A stretch of 64,000 bases of DNA, from NCBI GenBank assembly GCA_038503075.1, contig JBCAML010000003.1:496001-560000 (forward strand), given 5' to 3'. This document shows positions 29,509 through 40,125 of the stretch, piece after piece. The stretch's first letter is position 1. Each line of letters starts with the position of its first letter. The DNA comes from Gyromitra esculenta. Taxonomy: Eukaryota; Ascomycota; Pezizomycetes; Pezizales; Discinaceae. Position numbers and translations under genes: made by a program. The notes below the pieces were generated by a model. That model did not search any database and had not been told where the DNA came from. It was given only the letters and a program-made list of their open reading frames with translations.

Positions 29509-32500
29509 ATGACCACACCCGAGTCCTCACAAGTCAAATTGTCTCTACCACTTGTAAGCCCCAGTTCCTAGTTTTTTTTCTTCCCTTCCTAGTATTCTAA
29601 TAAACACCCAGGAATACCAAAAAGACCTCTTCCAAGAAGTCAGCCAAGAAGATGAACTCGTGATTCTAGCTCGCGGACTTGGTCTCCTACGGGTCGTTAC
29701 GAACTTTCTACACGCGCACGATGCAGCAGGGGACAATTTAATTATTCTAGTTGGGGCAGACGAGAGGGAAAATGGGTGGATTGGAGAGGGTTCGATTATG
29801 CATCATATCTCGGGATATATGGAAAGCTGATAGCTTTGATATACAGCGCTTGCGGAACAGGCGGCGGTGTCACAATCGCTGAAGGCTAGAGGGTTGAGTA
29901 TTGTTAATACGGATAATCAGAGTGTTGGTTCTAGGTAGCTAGGTTACTTTAAGAGCTGTTGATTGGGGTTAAAAGCTGACCGGGGGTAGGCAGAAGCTGT
30001 ATGCTAGGGGAGGCATATTCTCTGTTACGTCGAGGATTTTGGTGGTAGATTTATTGACGAGTATGGTCCCACTGAATCTCTCCGGATGTTTTATATGTAT
30101 TCTAAAATATCATACAAGACTTGATTGACCCGGAGACTATTACCGGGCTCGTCGTGCTTCACTCGGATAAGTCTGTCTGTCCAGAGCCCTCTAAAAAAAT
30201 AATTCTGCATTATCATTTACCTATTCTACTATAGGGTCATTGCAGTCTCGCTCGAAGCTTTCATCCTCCGTATTTTCCGTCAAAAGAATAAAACCGGCTT
30301 CATCAAGGCCTTCTCCGACAATCCCGAACCCTTCTGCACTGGCTTCGCGCCTCTCGCTACAATGATGCGAAACCTCTTCCTACGAAAACCCTCCCTTTGG
30401 CCGCGCTTCCATATCACCGTGGCAAAAAGTCTCGAGGTGAAAAAGGCAGAAGTAGTGGAGCTCGAAGTAACAATGACGAACTCGATGCGGGAGATTCAGA
30501 CAGCTGTGCTAGAATGTATAGAGGTATCGATCAGCGAGTTAAAGAAGGGTAATAGTGTGCTTGATATGGAGGATTGGAATATCGATAGTGCACTGCACAA
30601 GAACTTTGACGTAATAGTGAGGAGGCAGCTAGACCCCGTATGGCATCGGATTAGCTGGAGGACGAGGCAGATCGTGAACGATTTAACAGTGCTAAGAGGG
30701 ATCCTGCACTCACTTCTGACTTATGATTGCGTTACGTTCTACCAACATCTCGAAACTATCCTCGCGATTCATACTCCTCCAGCAGGTTCGACCCGACAAT
30801 CTCAGTCTCCGTGGTTATTCCTTGATGCTGCACACACGATCTTTACCGTTGCTAAAGCTCGTGTCTATACTGGTACTGCAACTAAGGCTACGATTAAAAA
30901 TAACCCCATTGGCGTCATACCACAATCCCTCACCCCAGTTCTGGAGGAACAACCAAAATGGTCATTACTGGCAGATGTGCTAGAGGAAATTGAAAGGGAT
31001 ATGCACTTCAATCCTATACCCCAAGATTCATCGAACGGAACTACCTTAATAATGTGCAGTGACGAGAAAACATGCCGCCAAATCCGGGAATACCTACAAA
31101 CCATGAACGAGCGTCCCCTAGACGAAGAAGACGACCATGACAAGGGCGAAGAGATGAAAAGGGAGGCTTCAGCGGCATATATGATGCGACGACGCCTCAG
31201 AGGTTATCTAGCCTGGAAACACGACTTTTCCAAGATCAGTGCCTCCCTCTTTGCTGAGGACCAAAGGGCACGAGGAAACTTTTCTTCCGCGAGACCTCAA
31301 CAAGGCCAGACTGATTCTTTCCGCGGCAGGGCACCCCCTAATAAACGCCGGCGTGTGCGAGGTGGGGGATCGGCAGCTGCAGGCCCGGGTCGGGGTGGTG
31401 GTGGTGTTATCACGATCACGGACGAGCAGCCAGCGAATGTTGCGGAGCTGATCGAGGGAGTGAAGCCTACGGTGGAGGAACAGGCGCTGAAACAGGAGAT
31501 TGGTGCAGACCCATTTGAAAATATGGATGATTATTTTGAGCTGTATGAAATGAGCAATTTAATTGTGGTGCATCCGTATGACGGGGATATGGATGAAAGA
31601 GTGCTGGAGGAGTTGAAGCCGAGGTTTGTAATCATGTATGAGTTGGATCCGGCGTTTATTAGGAGGGTTGAGGTAAGTTCTTAGTTCACTGTATGTCGAT
31701 AGCTTGCGTTGCGGCTTATGGTTTTTCGATGAAGGTTTACCGGAGCTCGCATAACGAACGAAACATCCGGGTTTATTTCATGTATTATGGGAAATCAGTA
31801 GAAGAGCAGCGATATCTAAGCGCTGTACGGAAGGAAAAAGACGCATTCACGAAGCTGATCCGTGAGAAAGGAGTAAGAGTCTCTGCTCCAAAATATTCAA
31901 TTCTGGGAAATGCTTACACGGATGGCAGAACATGGCAGTTACTCTTACTCTTGACAGTAAAGGCATAGATGATCCCCAGGAACTCTTCCTCCGAACAGTA
32001 AACACACGGATAGCGGGTGGTGGGCGTCTCGTGGCAACCGCAGAACCCCCAAGGGTGATAGTTGATGTTCGTGAATTCCGAAGTTCCCTCCCTTCATTAC
32101 TCCACGGCCGCAACACCGTTGTCGTGCCATGTATGCTCACGGTCGGCGACTACATCCTCTCCCCGGAAATATGTGTCGAGAGGAAGTCAATCAAGGATTT
32201 AATCTCGTCATTTAAGGATGGGCGCTTGTACAGCCAGTGCGAAACTATGTTACTGCATTATAAAAGTCCGATGCTACTAATCGAGTTTGACCATAACAAA
32301 TCTTTCAATCTAGAGGTAGGGGGAAATCGTTGATGCTCATCCATTACAGGGCAACGGGACTAACTAGACATTTGATGGGGGGGATAGCCATTTGCAGACT
32401 TGACATCAACAATTGGACAGCATGATCTGCAGTCTAAACTTGTGCTATTGACGATTGCATTTCCTGGTGTAAAGATTATATGGTCTTCTAGTCCATACCA

Positions 32501-32921
32501 GACTGCAGAAATCTTTGAGGAGCTAAAGGTATTACCCCCCCCAACGCGCTCTCTTGTATTTGCCAGCTTAACTAATGATTTTCTAGAAAAGTCAACGAGA
32601 ACCTGATCCAATCGCCGCAGTGAAGATAGGACTCGACGATGGAGAAGACCCAACAAACCCTCACAATCAAACACCGCAGGTGAGCAGATACTATCCTAAG
32701 CTCTACTTGACACACAACGAGATACTGATCATACACCTCTGAATCAGAACATCTTGAGAGCAATTCCCGGTATTACAGGGAAAAATTATAAGAATGTTGT
32801 TTTGGAGGCAGAGAATATCATAGAATTGAGCAATATGGAAGAGAAGGAGATAGCGGCAATGATTGGTCCTGAGGGTGCGAGAAAAGTGTATAGGTTTTTT
32901 AATAAATCGGTGTTCGAATAG
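29509..32921 (+). CDS. RAD1: Rad1/XPF structure-specific endonuclease subunit
   Basis: This is the catalytic subunit of the Rad1-Rad10 (XPF-ERCC1) nuclease for nucleotide excision repair, flap removal in recombination and crosslink repair. Exons: 29509-29553, 29612-29789, 29847-29934, 29990-30060, 30119-30170, 30235-31672, 31735-31872, 31929-32315, 32388-32528, 32587-32679 and 32748-32921, total 2805 nt, 934 aa. The inactive helicase-like N-terminal half shows YQKDLFQEV, GGIFSVTSRILVVDLL (across junctions), SLEAFILRIFRQKNKTGFIK and MMRNLFLRKPSLWPRFH. The nuclease motif IVDVREFRSSLPSLL...VERKSIKDLI (GDX..ERKXXXD type) is intact near residues 710-760. A C-terminal tandem HhH follows (NILRAIPGITGKNYKNVV). 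Five small exons crowd the 5' end. It is downstream of the snoRNA locus. Confidence 0.96.
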
Positions 32922-33620
32922 ACTATGACTCTAGAGCCGAATGATACTTATTGGTGCATCCATATAATTCCTCGAGAACAGTTTTATTATTATTATACTT
33001 TTATAGACATCCGCATTTAGTAGTATCAAGATTCATCTCAGCGGATCCAATTTAATGACCATAGAAAGTGCAGCTATCAGAGTTACATGCTGTGATAGCG
33101 TGAAGGCTGAGGCTTCCGAAGTGTATCTACCTATCACTCGATTAGCAATGTACAATATCTTCGCCTAGGACCTAACTGTCGCAGTAACCGACGGAATAGG
33201 TATATAAAGTAACTACATGTACATTTACAGACCATTGTGTCAACGATTTTTACGAAAGCCCTAATAGCTGCAAATGAACGTATCCCAGTAGTCTTTCCAC
33301 GAACCTTTAGATATTCCATAATCATAACCTGAATAGAAATGTCAAATTTCAGGATTTTAGCACGTACATCTATGCGATTTACGCATTGAAAATAGCTTTT
33401 TCTGAGGAAAGGGTCATTCTATCACGAATCAAGACTAGCACGGATCCACAGAAGCCATAAATTCTGAATTATCCTTCGAAAATGTTTCAACATCACAAAT
33501 TCCCATCATTGCAAAATTTCTCGTGCACACCACTTGTATTTGAGACCCCGACCCCTCCGCTAATATCTAACAATTTACTCTAATCATATACAATCACTCG
33601 ACGGCAGACAGCAGAGAAAT
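32922..33620. other. Intergenic: RAD1 3' region and zinc-finger gene promoter
   Basis: This 699-nt stretch has no gene. One ACTACATGTA palindrome-type motif lies at about 33212-33221. Short open frames lack motifs. Confidence 0.5.
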
Positions 33621-34295
33621 ATGAACCCTACAGAACTACCACCACCAAGTAGAGACATATTATCCCTCAACCTCAACTCTTCCTCCGTCGCTTCACCCTC
33701 GAACATAGATCCCAATGCGCTCCCGATTCGGGTCCGCAATTCTAATGTCAATAGCCGCAAACCCTACCCTTGCGATTTCGCCCTTTGCAAGCGAAGCTAC
33801 CTCACCGCCCTTAATCTTCAAAAACACCAACAACACCATCCCAAAAACTTTCCTTGCCGTTATACACCTTGCGTTGGCCAATTCGTGTCAGCAGCGGACC
33901 GAACCACCCATGAAGTTACTATACATGGGAAAAGTGAGCACTATACTTGCTATCTATGCGCATATACTTCAGACATCAGAAGTCATATGAGAGCACATAT
34001 ACTACGCAGACATGAAGAGATACCGATAGAATCGGCGTTGGGGATTATTATTGACGATATTGACCCGAAAGAAGAGCTAGGGGAGGACAGTGAGTTAGGG
34101 GAGGACAGTCAAGCAGTGATACCACAATTAATCTTGGACAAGAGTAGGCATTATGTATGCGACATTTGCAACTACTTCTCGACGGAGAAGAGAGCTAATG
34201 TCTACCAGCACGTCTGGCGACAGCACCGTGGGGTATCAATAAAGGATGCAATGGCAAGGATTGACGCAGCGAAGGATGCATTAGATAAAGAATAG
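33621..34295 (+). CDS. C2H2-type zinc-finger protein, 224 aa, intronless
   Basis: One uninterrupted frame encodes 224 aa with four finger-like units: CDFALC...KHQQHH, CRYTPC...HEVTIH, CYLCAYTSDIRSHMRAH...RRH and CDICNYFSTEKRANVYQH...H. The first two have a Cys-X4-Cys spacing and the last two a Cys-X2-Cys spacing, so the fingers are irregular. An acidic segment between the third and fourth contains a tandem duplication, ELGEDSELGEDS. The Ser/Asn-rich N terminus looks disordered. No orthologue is recognised. A DNA- or RNA-binding nuclear protein is the natural inference. It lacks introns, unlike every other gene here. The ATG at 33621 follows GAGAAAT, giving A at -3, a good fungal context. Confidence 0.8.
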   Translation: MNPTELPPPSRDILSLNLNSSSVASPSNIDPNALPIRVRNSNVNSRKPYPCDFALCKRSYLTALNLQKHQQHHPKNFPCRYTPCVGQFVSAADRTTHEVTIHGKSEHYTCYLCAYTSDIRSHMRAHILRRHEEIPIESALGIIIDDIDPKEELGEDSELGEDSQAVIPQLILDKSRHYVCDICNYFSTEKRANVYQHVWRQHRGVSIKDAMARIDAAKDALDKE

Positions 34296-34629
34296 ATGTG
34301 CCGCCTGTGGTATGTGCTTAATCTCGGGGTCTTTGAAGCTTTTTTTGTTACGGCTTGCGAGCGTTTTTGTTTTTTGTTAAAGCATCAGGATTTGATTGTT
34401 GGCATCGAGGAGATTTTGGAGGAGCTTTCATATCTTATTGGCTCACTCTTTTTGACTCTGGAATAAAATAAATCATATACTGAAAATTCAAAATTCAAAA
34501 CTGTCTATGATCGAAACTAAGGCAGACTATTGCGGGCAGCTAAATCAAGTTGCGATTTGTGTATATATGGCTGCCGAAAGAGATTCGTAAATAAGAGTGC
34601 TTACAGACACTTCGAGAGAAGCATGCGCT

Positions 34630-34662
34630 ATACATGTATATACATGTAGTACTACATGTGGT
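34630..34662. repeat. Cluster of TACATGTA palindromes
   Basis: TACATGTA occurs at 34631-34638 and 34641-34648, followed at once by a third, imperfect unit (TACTACATGTGG), so three copies occupy about 30 nt. The same palindrome recurs singly in many other spacers of the window. Confidence 0.8.
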
Positions 34663-35102
34663 TACAGTACATCTACGTGTAATAAGAATGACCTTCCTTA
34701 GAGGCTGCTTTTCAGTCACGTACCCGATCTCTTTCATGCACGCTCTAATTGTTCGATTTGTTACAATTTTTTTTTGCTACACTTAACTGGGTGCTGTTGC
34801 CAACCCTGAGTCACTTTAATACCAGCATATTCTAAATGGTCAACTGAGTGCGCTGGAGAAACAGAAAAAATACAAGTCCAGCTGCAGATAAGCATCATAA
34901 TTTCTCACTCGATCCAACCAAACCACTCTACCAAATTGTCAATTCATCCAAACCTTGCTGTTCTCAGCCTCATGAAATGCAGTGCTATAGTTACAAGCAT
35001 AGTCATAAAAGACTCACCTTAGATATTTCAGCTGCGGGGAACACTCCAGCCCAAAACACGAGACGCTTGTCCCAGGGATGACTCAGATCGGCAAATCATG
35101 CG

Positions 35103-35139
35103 ACGCGTTTTAGGCAATGCCACACCTTCATTAACGCGT
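35103..35139. promoter_or_regulatory. Two MluI cell-cycle boxes upstream of the PNKP gene
   Basis: Perfect ACGCGT hexamers lie at 35103-35108 and 35134-35139, 24-60 nt before the first start codon of the PNKP-like gene. In yeast-type regulation such pairs bind MBF and give G1/S or damage-induced expression. Function here is inferred. Confidence 0.55.
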
Positions 35140-35162
35140 CTCCCCCGCGCGCTCTGAACACC

Positions 35163-36869
35163 ATGCAGACTTGTCTGAGCATATTTCGTCCTCGGAGTGT
35201 CTCTTACCTCCAGAAGTACCCTCAAATTCGTCTCCAAGCCCTGAACTCCAAAACTCCTTTCGCCCTAGTTCTCCCCTCCAGAAAAATGTCTTCCGGAAGT
35301 CTAAAACGCAAATCCCCTGCTGGCGAAAAGCCAGCCACCGCTGCTCCCGCCAAGCGCAAAGTTCAGTCCACGACGACTCAGGCAGGCGTCTCCAACTTCT
35401 TCAAACCAAGTAGCCAGAAGGAGCCGGAAAAAACTACATGGGAACTTGTAGCCAAGACGATGTTGGTGGGGAAGTATGTGAACAGAGCCGCCAACGAGGA
35501 TGCCCAAGTACCATCGGATGGAAAAACACGGATTGCTGGGTTTGATCTTGTGAGTCTACTATTTCAACGAAGGGTGGGGCAATTATACATGGAGCCATTA
35601 GACTAATTGCCAAAAGGATTCCACATTAATCACCACCAGATCAGGCAACAAGTTCGCCAAAAACGCAAACGACTGGCAGTGGTGGCATGCCTCGGTTCCA
35701 GCGAAACTGAAAAAGCTACATAGTACAGGGTTTGACGTCTAGATGAAGCTGAGGTTCTCGGACTCAAACTAAACTCCTCGCAGATACAAAATTGTCCTCT
35801 TCACCAACCAAGCTGGTATCCCCGACCCAACCAAAGAATCCACACGTCTAGAAACCTTTAAAGAGAAGGTCGCAGCAATCTTCGTAGCTCTCGATATCCC
35901 AGAGATTACCGTCTATGCCGCAACCGCAAATGACAAGTACCGAAAACCAAGACCTGGCATGTGGGAGGAATGCCTGGACGATTTTGATCTCGATGCTCAT
36001 GACGGAGCGGGGCTGGATTTAGGCGGGAGCTACCTAGTTGGGGATGCAGCAGGGAGAGCTGGCGACTTCTCAGACACAGATAGGTGAGAAATATATATTG
36101 AGGATCAACAATATGAGAATATATTGACAAGAAAATAGAAATTGGGCGATGAATATTGGAATGGGCTTTCACACCCCCGAGGAGTTCTTCCTAGGAGAGA
36201 CCCCGAGGCCTATGGCACCTAAGTTTGATCCATCGCAATACACAGTCACCCAAACGGCCAACGTCACAACCACGACAACCACGACAACCACGACTACAGT
36301 ATTCACCAAGTCCACCGCCAAAAAGGAAATCGTTCTCTTCGTTGGCTCTCCCGGCGCTGGCAAATCCACCTTCTACTGGCGTCACCTCGAACCACTTGGC
36401 TACGAGCGTATAAACCAAGACATCCTCAAGACCAAACCTAAATGTTTTGTTGTCGCTAGGCAGTTGCTGAAGGAGGGGAAAAGCGTAGCTATCGATAACA
36501 CTAACGCTGATCGCGCGACCCGCGAAGCCTGGGTTACAGTAGCAAAAGAACATAAAATACCTATACGATGTCTCTACTTTACATCTCCGGAGGAGCTATG
36601 TATACATAATGCTGCAGTGCGGGCTTTCGGTGGAGGTGCAGTCAATCCAGAGAAGAGGGAGATGTTACCGGGAATCGCGTTCAGGGGGTTCAAAGCAAAA
36701 TTCCAAGAGCCAGTGGGGAATGAGGGGTTTACGACGCTGACAAAGATTGAATTTAAGGTTTGTTTTGACATTCTACTGGTTTTTGTGGAGTGGCTGCTAA
36801 TACGTTGGAGAAATACAGTGGCAGGGTAATGATGAGGAATGGAAGATTTGGAGTAGGTTCTGGACTTAG
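35163..36869 (+). CDS. PNK1: Polynucleotide kinase 3'-phosphatase (PNKP/Pnk1)
   Basis: This bifunctional DNA end-repair enzyme removes 3'-phosphates and phosphorylates 5'-hydroxyls at strand breaks. Exons: 35163-35549, 35617-35729, 35784-36083, 36139-36757 and 36819-36869, total 1470 nt, 489 aa. The HAD phosphatase motif FDLDSTLITT (Asp128, Asp130) forms across the first junction, followed by VLFTNQAGIP and KPRPGMW. The kinase domain has Walker A GSPGAGKST near residues 335-343. An unusual run of 12 Thr, encoded by mixed ACN codons, links the two. The first 41 residues (MQTCLSIFRPRSVSYLQKYP...) resemble a mitochondrial presequence. A second in-frame ATG at 35286 (MSSGSLKRK) begins the part rich in KRK nuclear-import-like motifs. 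Leaky scanning could give mitochondrial and nuclear forms. EXO1 follows on the same strand. Confidence 0.94.
36263..36299 (+). repeat. In-frame ACN minisatellite encoding poly-Thr
   Basis: A ninefold-like CACGACAAC pattern repeats inside the PNKP gene and encodes a run of 12 Thr between the phosphatase and kinase domains. It is likely to vary in length between strains. Confidence 0.8.
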
Positions 36870-37829
36870 TGTGGCATGGGAGAAGATTGGCGTTTGTGGA
36901 TTCTGGGTTTAGGGGAGGATTTTAATTGCTCGTGGAAGAGAGTAGAGGAGCCTTTTAGAGCTATGTTGTATATATCTTGCAGAATAGAGGAAACAGCTTG
37001 AAAAGCAGCGTTTTGCGAATTTCTATCAATGAGGACCAGATATCAATTCTCCCGGGAACGGTACGTATACAGCATCATTCGCAACCACACTGTTGATCAC
37101 GATGGAAGTTCTGCGAGCTAGTCATGTTTCATCCTCGGGCTTATACGTATTTTGGATCTCCTTACAAAATTCTCTTTTAATTAGGCATAATTGTACATTT
37201 TCGAAACATGATTCTGGAAGACTGTGTTGAGCATGAGATAGCCACAATTGGTTATACATATGTGTTAAGTGCTAGGAGATGTGGGTAAAAGACTACTAAA
37301 GGCGCTCATAATTGAATATAGTTGCACTGAGAGATACGTGTACTGACAAAAAATTGTTAGCCTTTTAGTTTCATAAAGCGAGAAGTACTTTTCCTCGAGT
37401 GAGAGGATATGCTCCTACGCAAATTGGTTCTACAATTGAACAGTCGGCGCCTCTAAGTACGCACACAACCTCTTACTTTCCTCTTGTTATTTACTAGGAG
37501 CTGGTCCATTCGAATCTGTATACAATGGAGACAAACAAGCATTGATACATATATATATATAACATTGCAGTTCGATTACATTCAATTAACACCGTAAATT
37601 CAGCAGGTGGCGGCGACTTTTCAGATAAGGTAGTCTTGGCACGCTAATAACTGGCTGTTTACGAGTAAAGTGCATAACGCGTTCCTCCAGCCCCATCCCA
37701 CCCCAGTCACTCGTCGATGCCCTCTTGTCCCTCCCTGAGCTCCCATAGCTCCCTTCACTAATTTTCGATTTGCTTACGGGAATTTTCAACGGGCAAATAC
37801 CGCCCCCTGAAGCATTAGTAGGAGCTAAC
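36870..37829. other. Intergenic: PNKP 3' region and EXO1 promoter
   Basis: No gene is found in 960 nt. A (TA)n run lies at about 37547-37562. An MCB box is listed separately. The open frame on the minus strand near 37600-37840 overlaps the EXO1 start and has no family motif. Confidence 0.5.
37677..37682. promoter_or_regulatory. MluI cell-cycle box upstream of EXO1
   Basis: A perfect ACGCGT lies about 150 nt before the EXO1 start codon. It is the third DNA replication or repair gene in this window with this hexamer in its promoter. Confidence 0.5.
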
Positions 37830-40125
37830 ATGGGCATTTCAGGTACCTTGCTTCTACCTTTTCATCCTGCAGTTTCGTCCAATACTTACTTCTTTAGGAC
37901 TTTACAAATGGCTCGACTCCATAAAACGTCCAGAACACGTTAAAAAATACTCCGGCAAGATACTCGGCGTCGACACCTACAGCTGGCTGCACAAGGGCGC
38001 CTTCTCGTGCGCGATAGAGCTCGTTAAGGGGGCGCCCACGACGAGATATGTTGACTACTGTATGGAGCGAATTCGAATGCTGCAGCACCATGGAATCACA
38101 CCGTATCTTGTTTTCGACGGGGACTATCTTCCTAGTAAAGCTGGAACCGAGGAGGGTAGACAAGCACGAAGGGAGGAGAGTCGGCAGAAGGGATTGGCAC
38201 TTCTTGAAACGAATAAGAGTGCGGCTATGGAAATTTTGCAGAAGGCTATCGATGTTACACCGCTGATGGCTCGTCATGTCATTGACGCTTGTAAGATGCT
38301 GAATGTTCCATATGTGGTTGCGCCGTACGAAGCCGACGCGCAACTGTACTACCTCGAGAAGACTGGCTTGATCGATGGAGTTATATCTGAGGACTCTGAT
38401 CTACTCGTCTTTGGTGTTAAGCTCCTTGTTACTAAGATGGGCCGTTTTGGTGATTGCGTAGAGGTGAACCGTGCCGATTTTACCCGGTGCAAAGATATTA
38501 GCCTTGCGGGGTGGACTAATGCAGATTTTCGAACGATGGCAATTTTGAGCGGTTGTGACTATCTACCCAGCATCAAGGGAATTGGTGTGAAGAAGGCACA
38601 TAGTTATGTGCGTAGTCACAAGACGGCGGAGAAGATCGTGAGGTCGATTCGGCTGGATGGGAAGATGAGCGTTCCTGCGGACTATCTCGATAGGTTTAAA
38701 CAAGCGGAGTTGACCTTCCTGCATCAACGGGTTTGGTGTCCAAAGGCAGATATGATGGTTATGTGTACTGAACCCGAGAAACCTTTGACGGGTGAGGCGC
38801 TGGTTTTTATTGGAGGGTATGTATCCTCCCTCGCCTGAAAGCAGAGCCACTTCTAACAATCCTGAGGATAGTGAGGTGGATGTTGAGATAGCTCGCGGGG
38901 TTGCCCATGGTAACCTAGACCCAATGTCAAAAAAACCGTTTGACCTAACCTTTATGCCTAAGCATACGCCTAAATCACTACCAAGTGCTTCTGTGGTCGC
39001 GAGTGTAAGTAACACGCTCGTTGACTGTTGGGATTCGTCTAGTTTTATTTTCCTTTTAACGCTAACTCTATCCAGACTAACAAAAAGTTCCCTCTTCGAT
39101 CCACGAAGATGGAAGCAAAGCCAAAGAAATCGATAGCAACATTTTTCGAACCCTCTGTAGCTGCAACACCACCGAGAACGCCGCTACAAGCAAAATCCTC
39201 AAATGCCCAAATTATCCGTAAAGCATTCACAGCGCCGCGCCCAGGGTCCGCTTCAACACCACTTATGAAGAAACGTGTGAACACAGAGGATATATCTAAA
39301 ACAGATGTACCGCTTAAGAAGACAAGGCTCCTCGGCCCTGACGAGAATGTTAAAGCTACCGGTGAACGTAGTTCGTTCTTTCAAACCCCGAACCACGTGC
39401 AAAGTCGACGCCCTCTTAGCAATATCCCCAATCAATCACCACTTCCTGGCGACAGCACAAAGCGATCTTTCAGCAGTGTTGCGCAGCTCCCCTCAGCAAC
39501 ACCAACACCAGCGTCGAAGAAAGAGCTCTCGGACCTAGAGCGTGCTATTAAGGCCTCACTTGCTTCAGCTAGTACTGCTAAGACACCTCTGGAGACAAAG
39601 GATCCGGAATCTGAGAAAGAAGATGCCGAACTTGAGGTCGCTATTAAAGCGTCCCTTTCATCGGAATATTTTCCCGGCGATCACGTGCCTGACGAGGAAG
39701 ATAATGATACGTCGGTGCAGAAAGTGGCACGCTCGCTGAAAGCAGATTTCGTATTCAAAGCGTCTCCGCCTGGAGTTGCGCCGAAGAAGCTGGCAAAGTT
39801 CGTAGAGAGGCAAATGACTGGCGGTGTAACAATGAAAGCTCCCATGGGCGGACGAACCCAGTCCAGAGCGAATTTTCTGCGGCAGTTTCGGAGCGGAGGC
39901 AGCGGCATCACGAATAAAACAATCGGTAAGAGAGAGCAGATTCCACATACAATTTACACGGATGGAAACAGTAGCGAGGAAAGTCAGCAGAGTGGCTCCG
40001 GTGAAAGCCAGAATTTACCGAATTTTGTGGGATCCGAGGAGAGTCAGGATAGTAGCAGTAGTACGAGCCAGCCGCAGAAAATTTTGGGGGATGGTGGGTT
40101 TTCTAAGTTTATGCTGCGGCGGTGA
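37830..40125 (+). CDS. EXO1: Exonuclease 1 (Rad2/FEN1 family 5'-3' exonuclease)
   Basis: Exo1 resects 5' strands in mismatch repair and double-strand-break repair and at telomeres. Exons: 37830-37842, 37898-38816, 38872-39004 and 39076-40125, total 2115 nt, 704 aa. The first coding exon is 13 nt (MGIS), and the conserved MGISGLYKWLDSI forms across the junction. The N-terminal XPG domain shows LGVDTYSWLHKGA, YLVFDGDYLPSKAGTEEGRQ, VPYVVAPYEADAQLYYLEKT with the metal-binding acids in VISEDSDLLVFG, then a HhH (LPSIKGIGVKKAHSYV). The C-terminal half is Ser/Pro/Lys-rich and disordered. KKSIATFFEPS near residue 371 resembles a PCNA-interaction motif. Two duplicated ELxxAIKASL segments near residues 510-550 resemble UIM-like or amphipathic helices. 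An MCB lies upstream. Confidence 0.95.

Larger units (their letters stand above)
34296..35162. other. Intergenic: zinc-finger gene 3' region and PNKP promoter
   Basis: No gene is seen in these 867 nt. A cluster of TACATGTA palindromes lies at 34631-34660. The last 60 nt carry two perfect ACGCGT boxes (listed separately). Confidence 0.55.
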
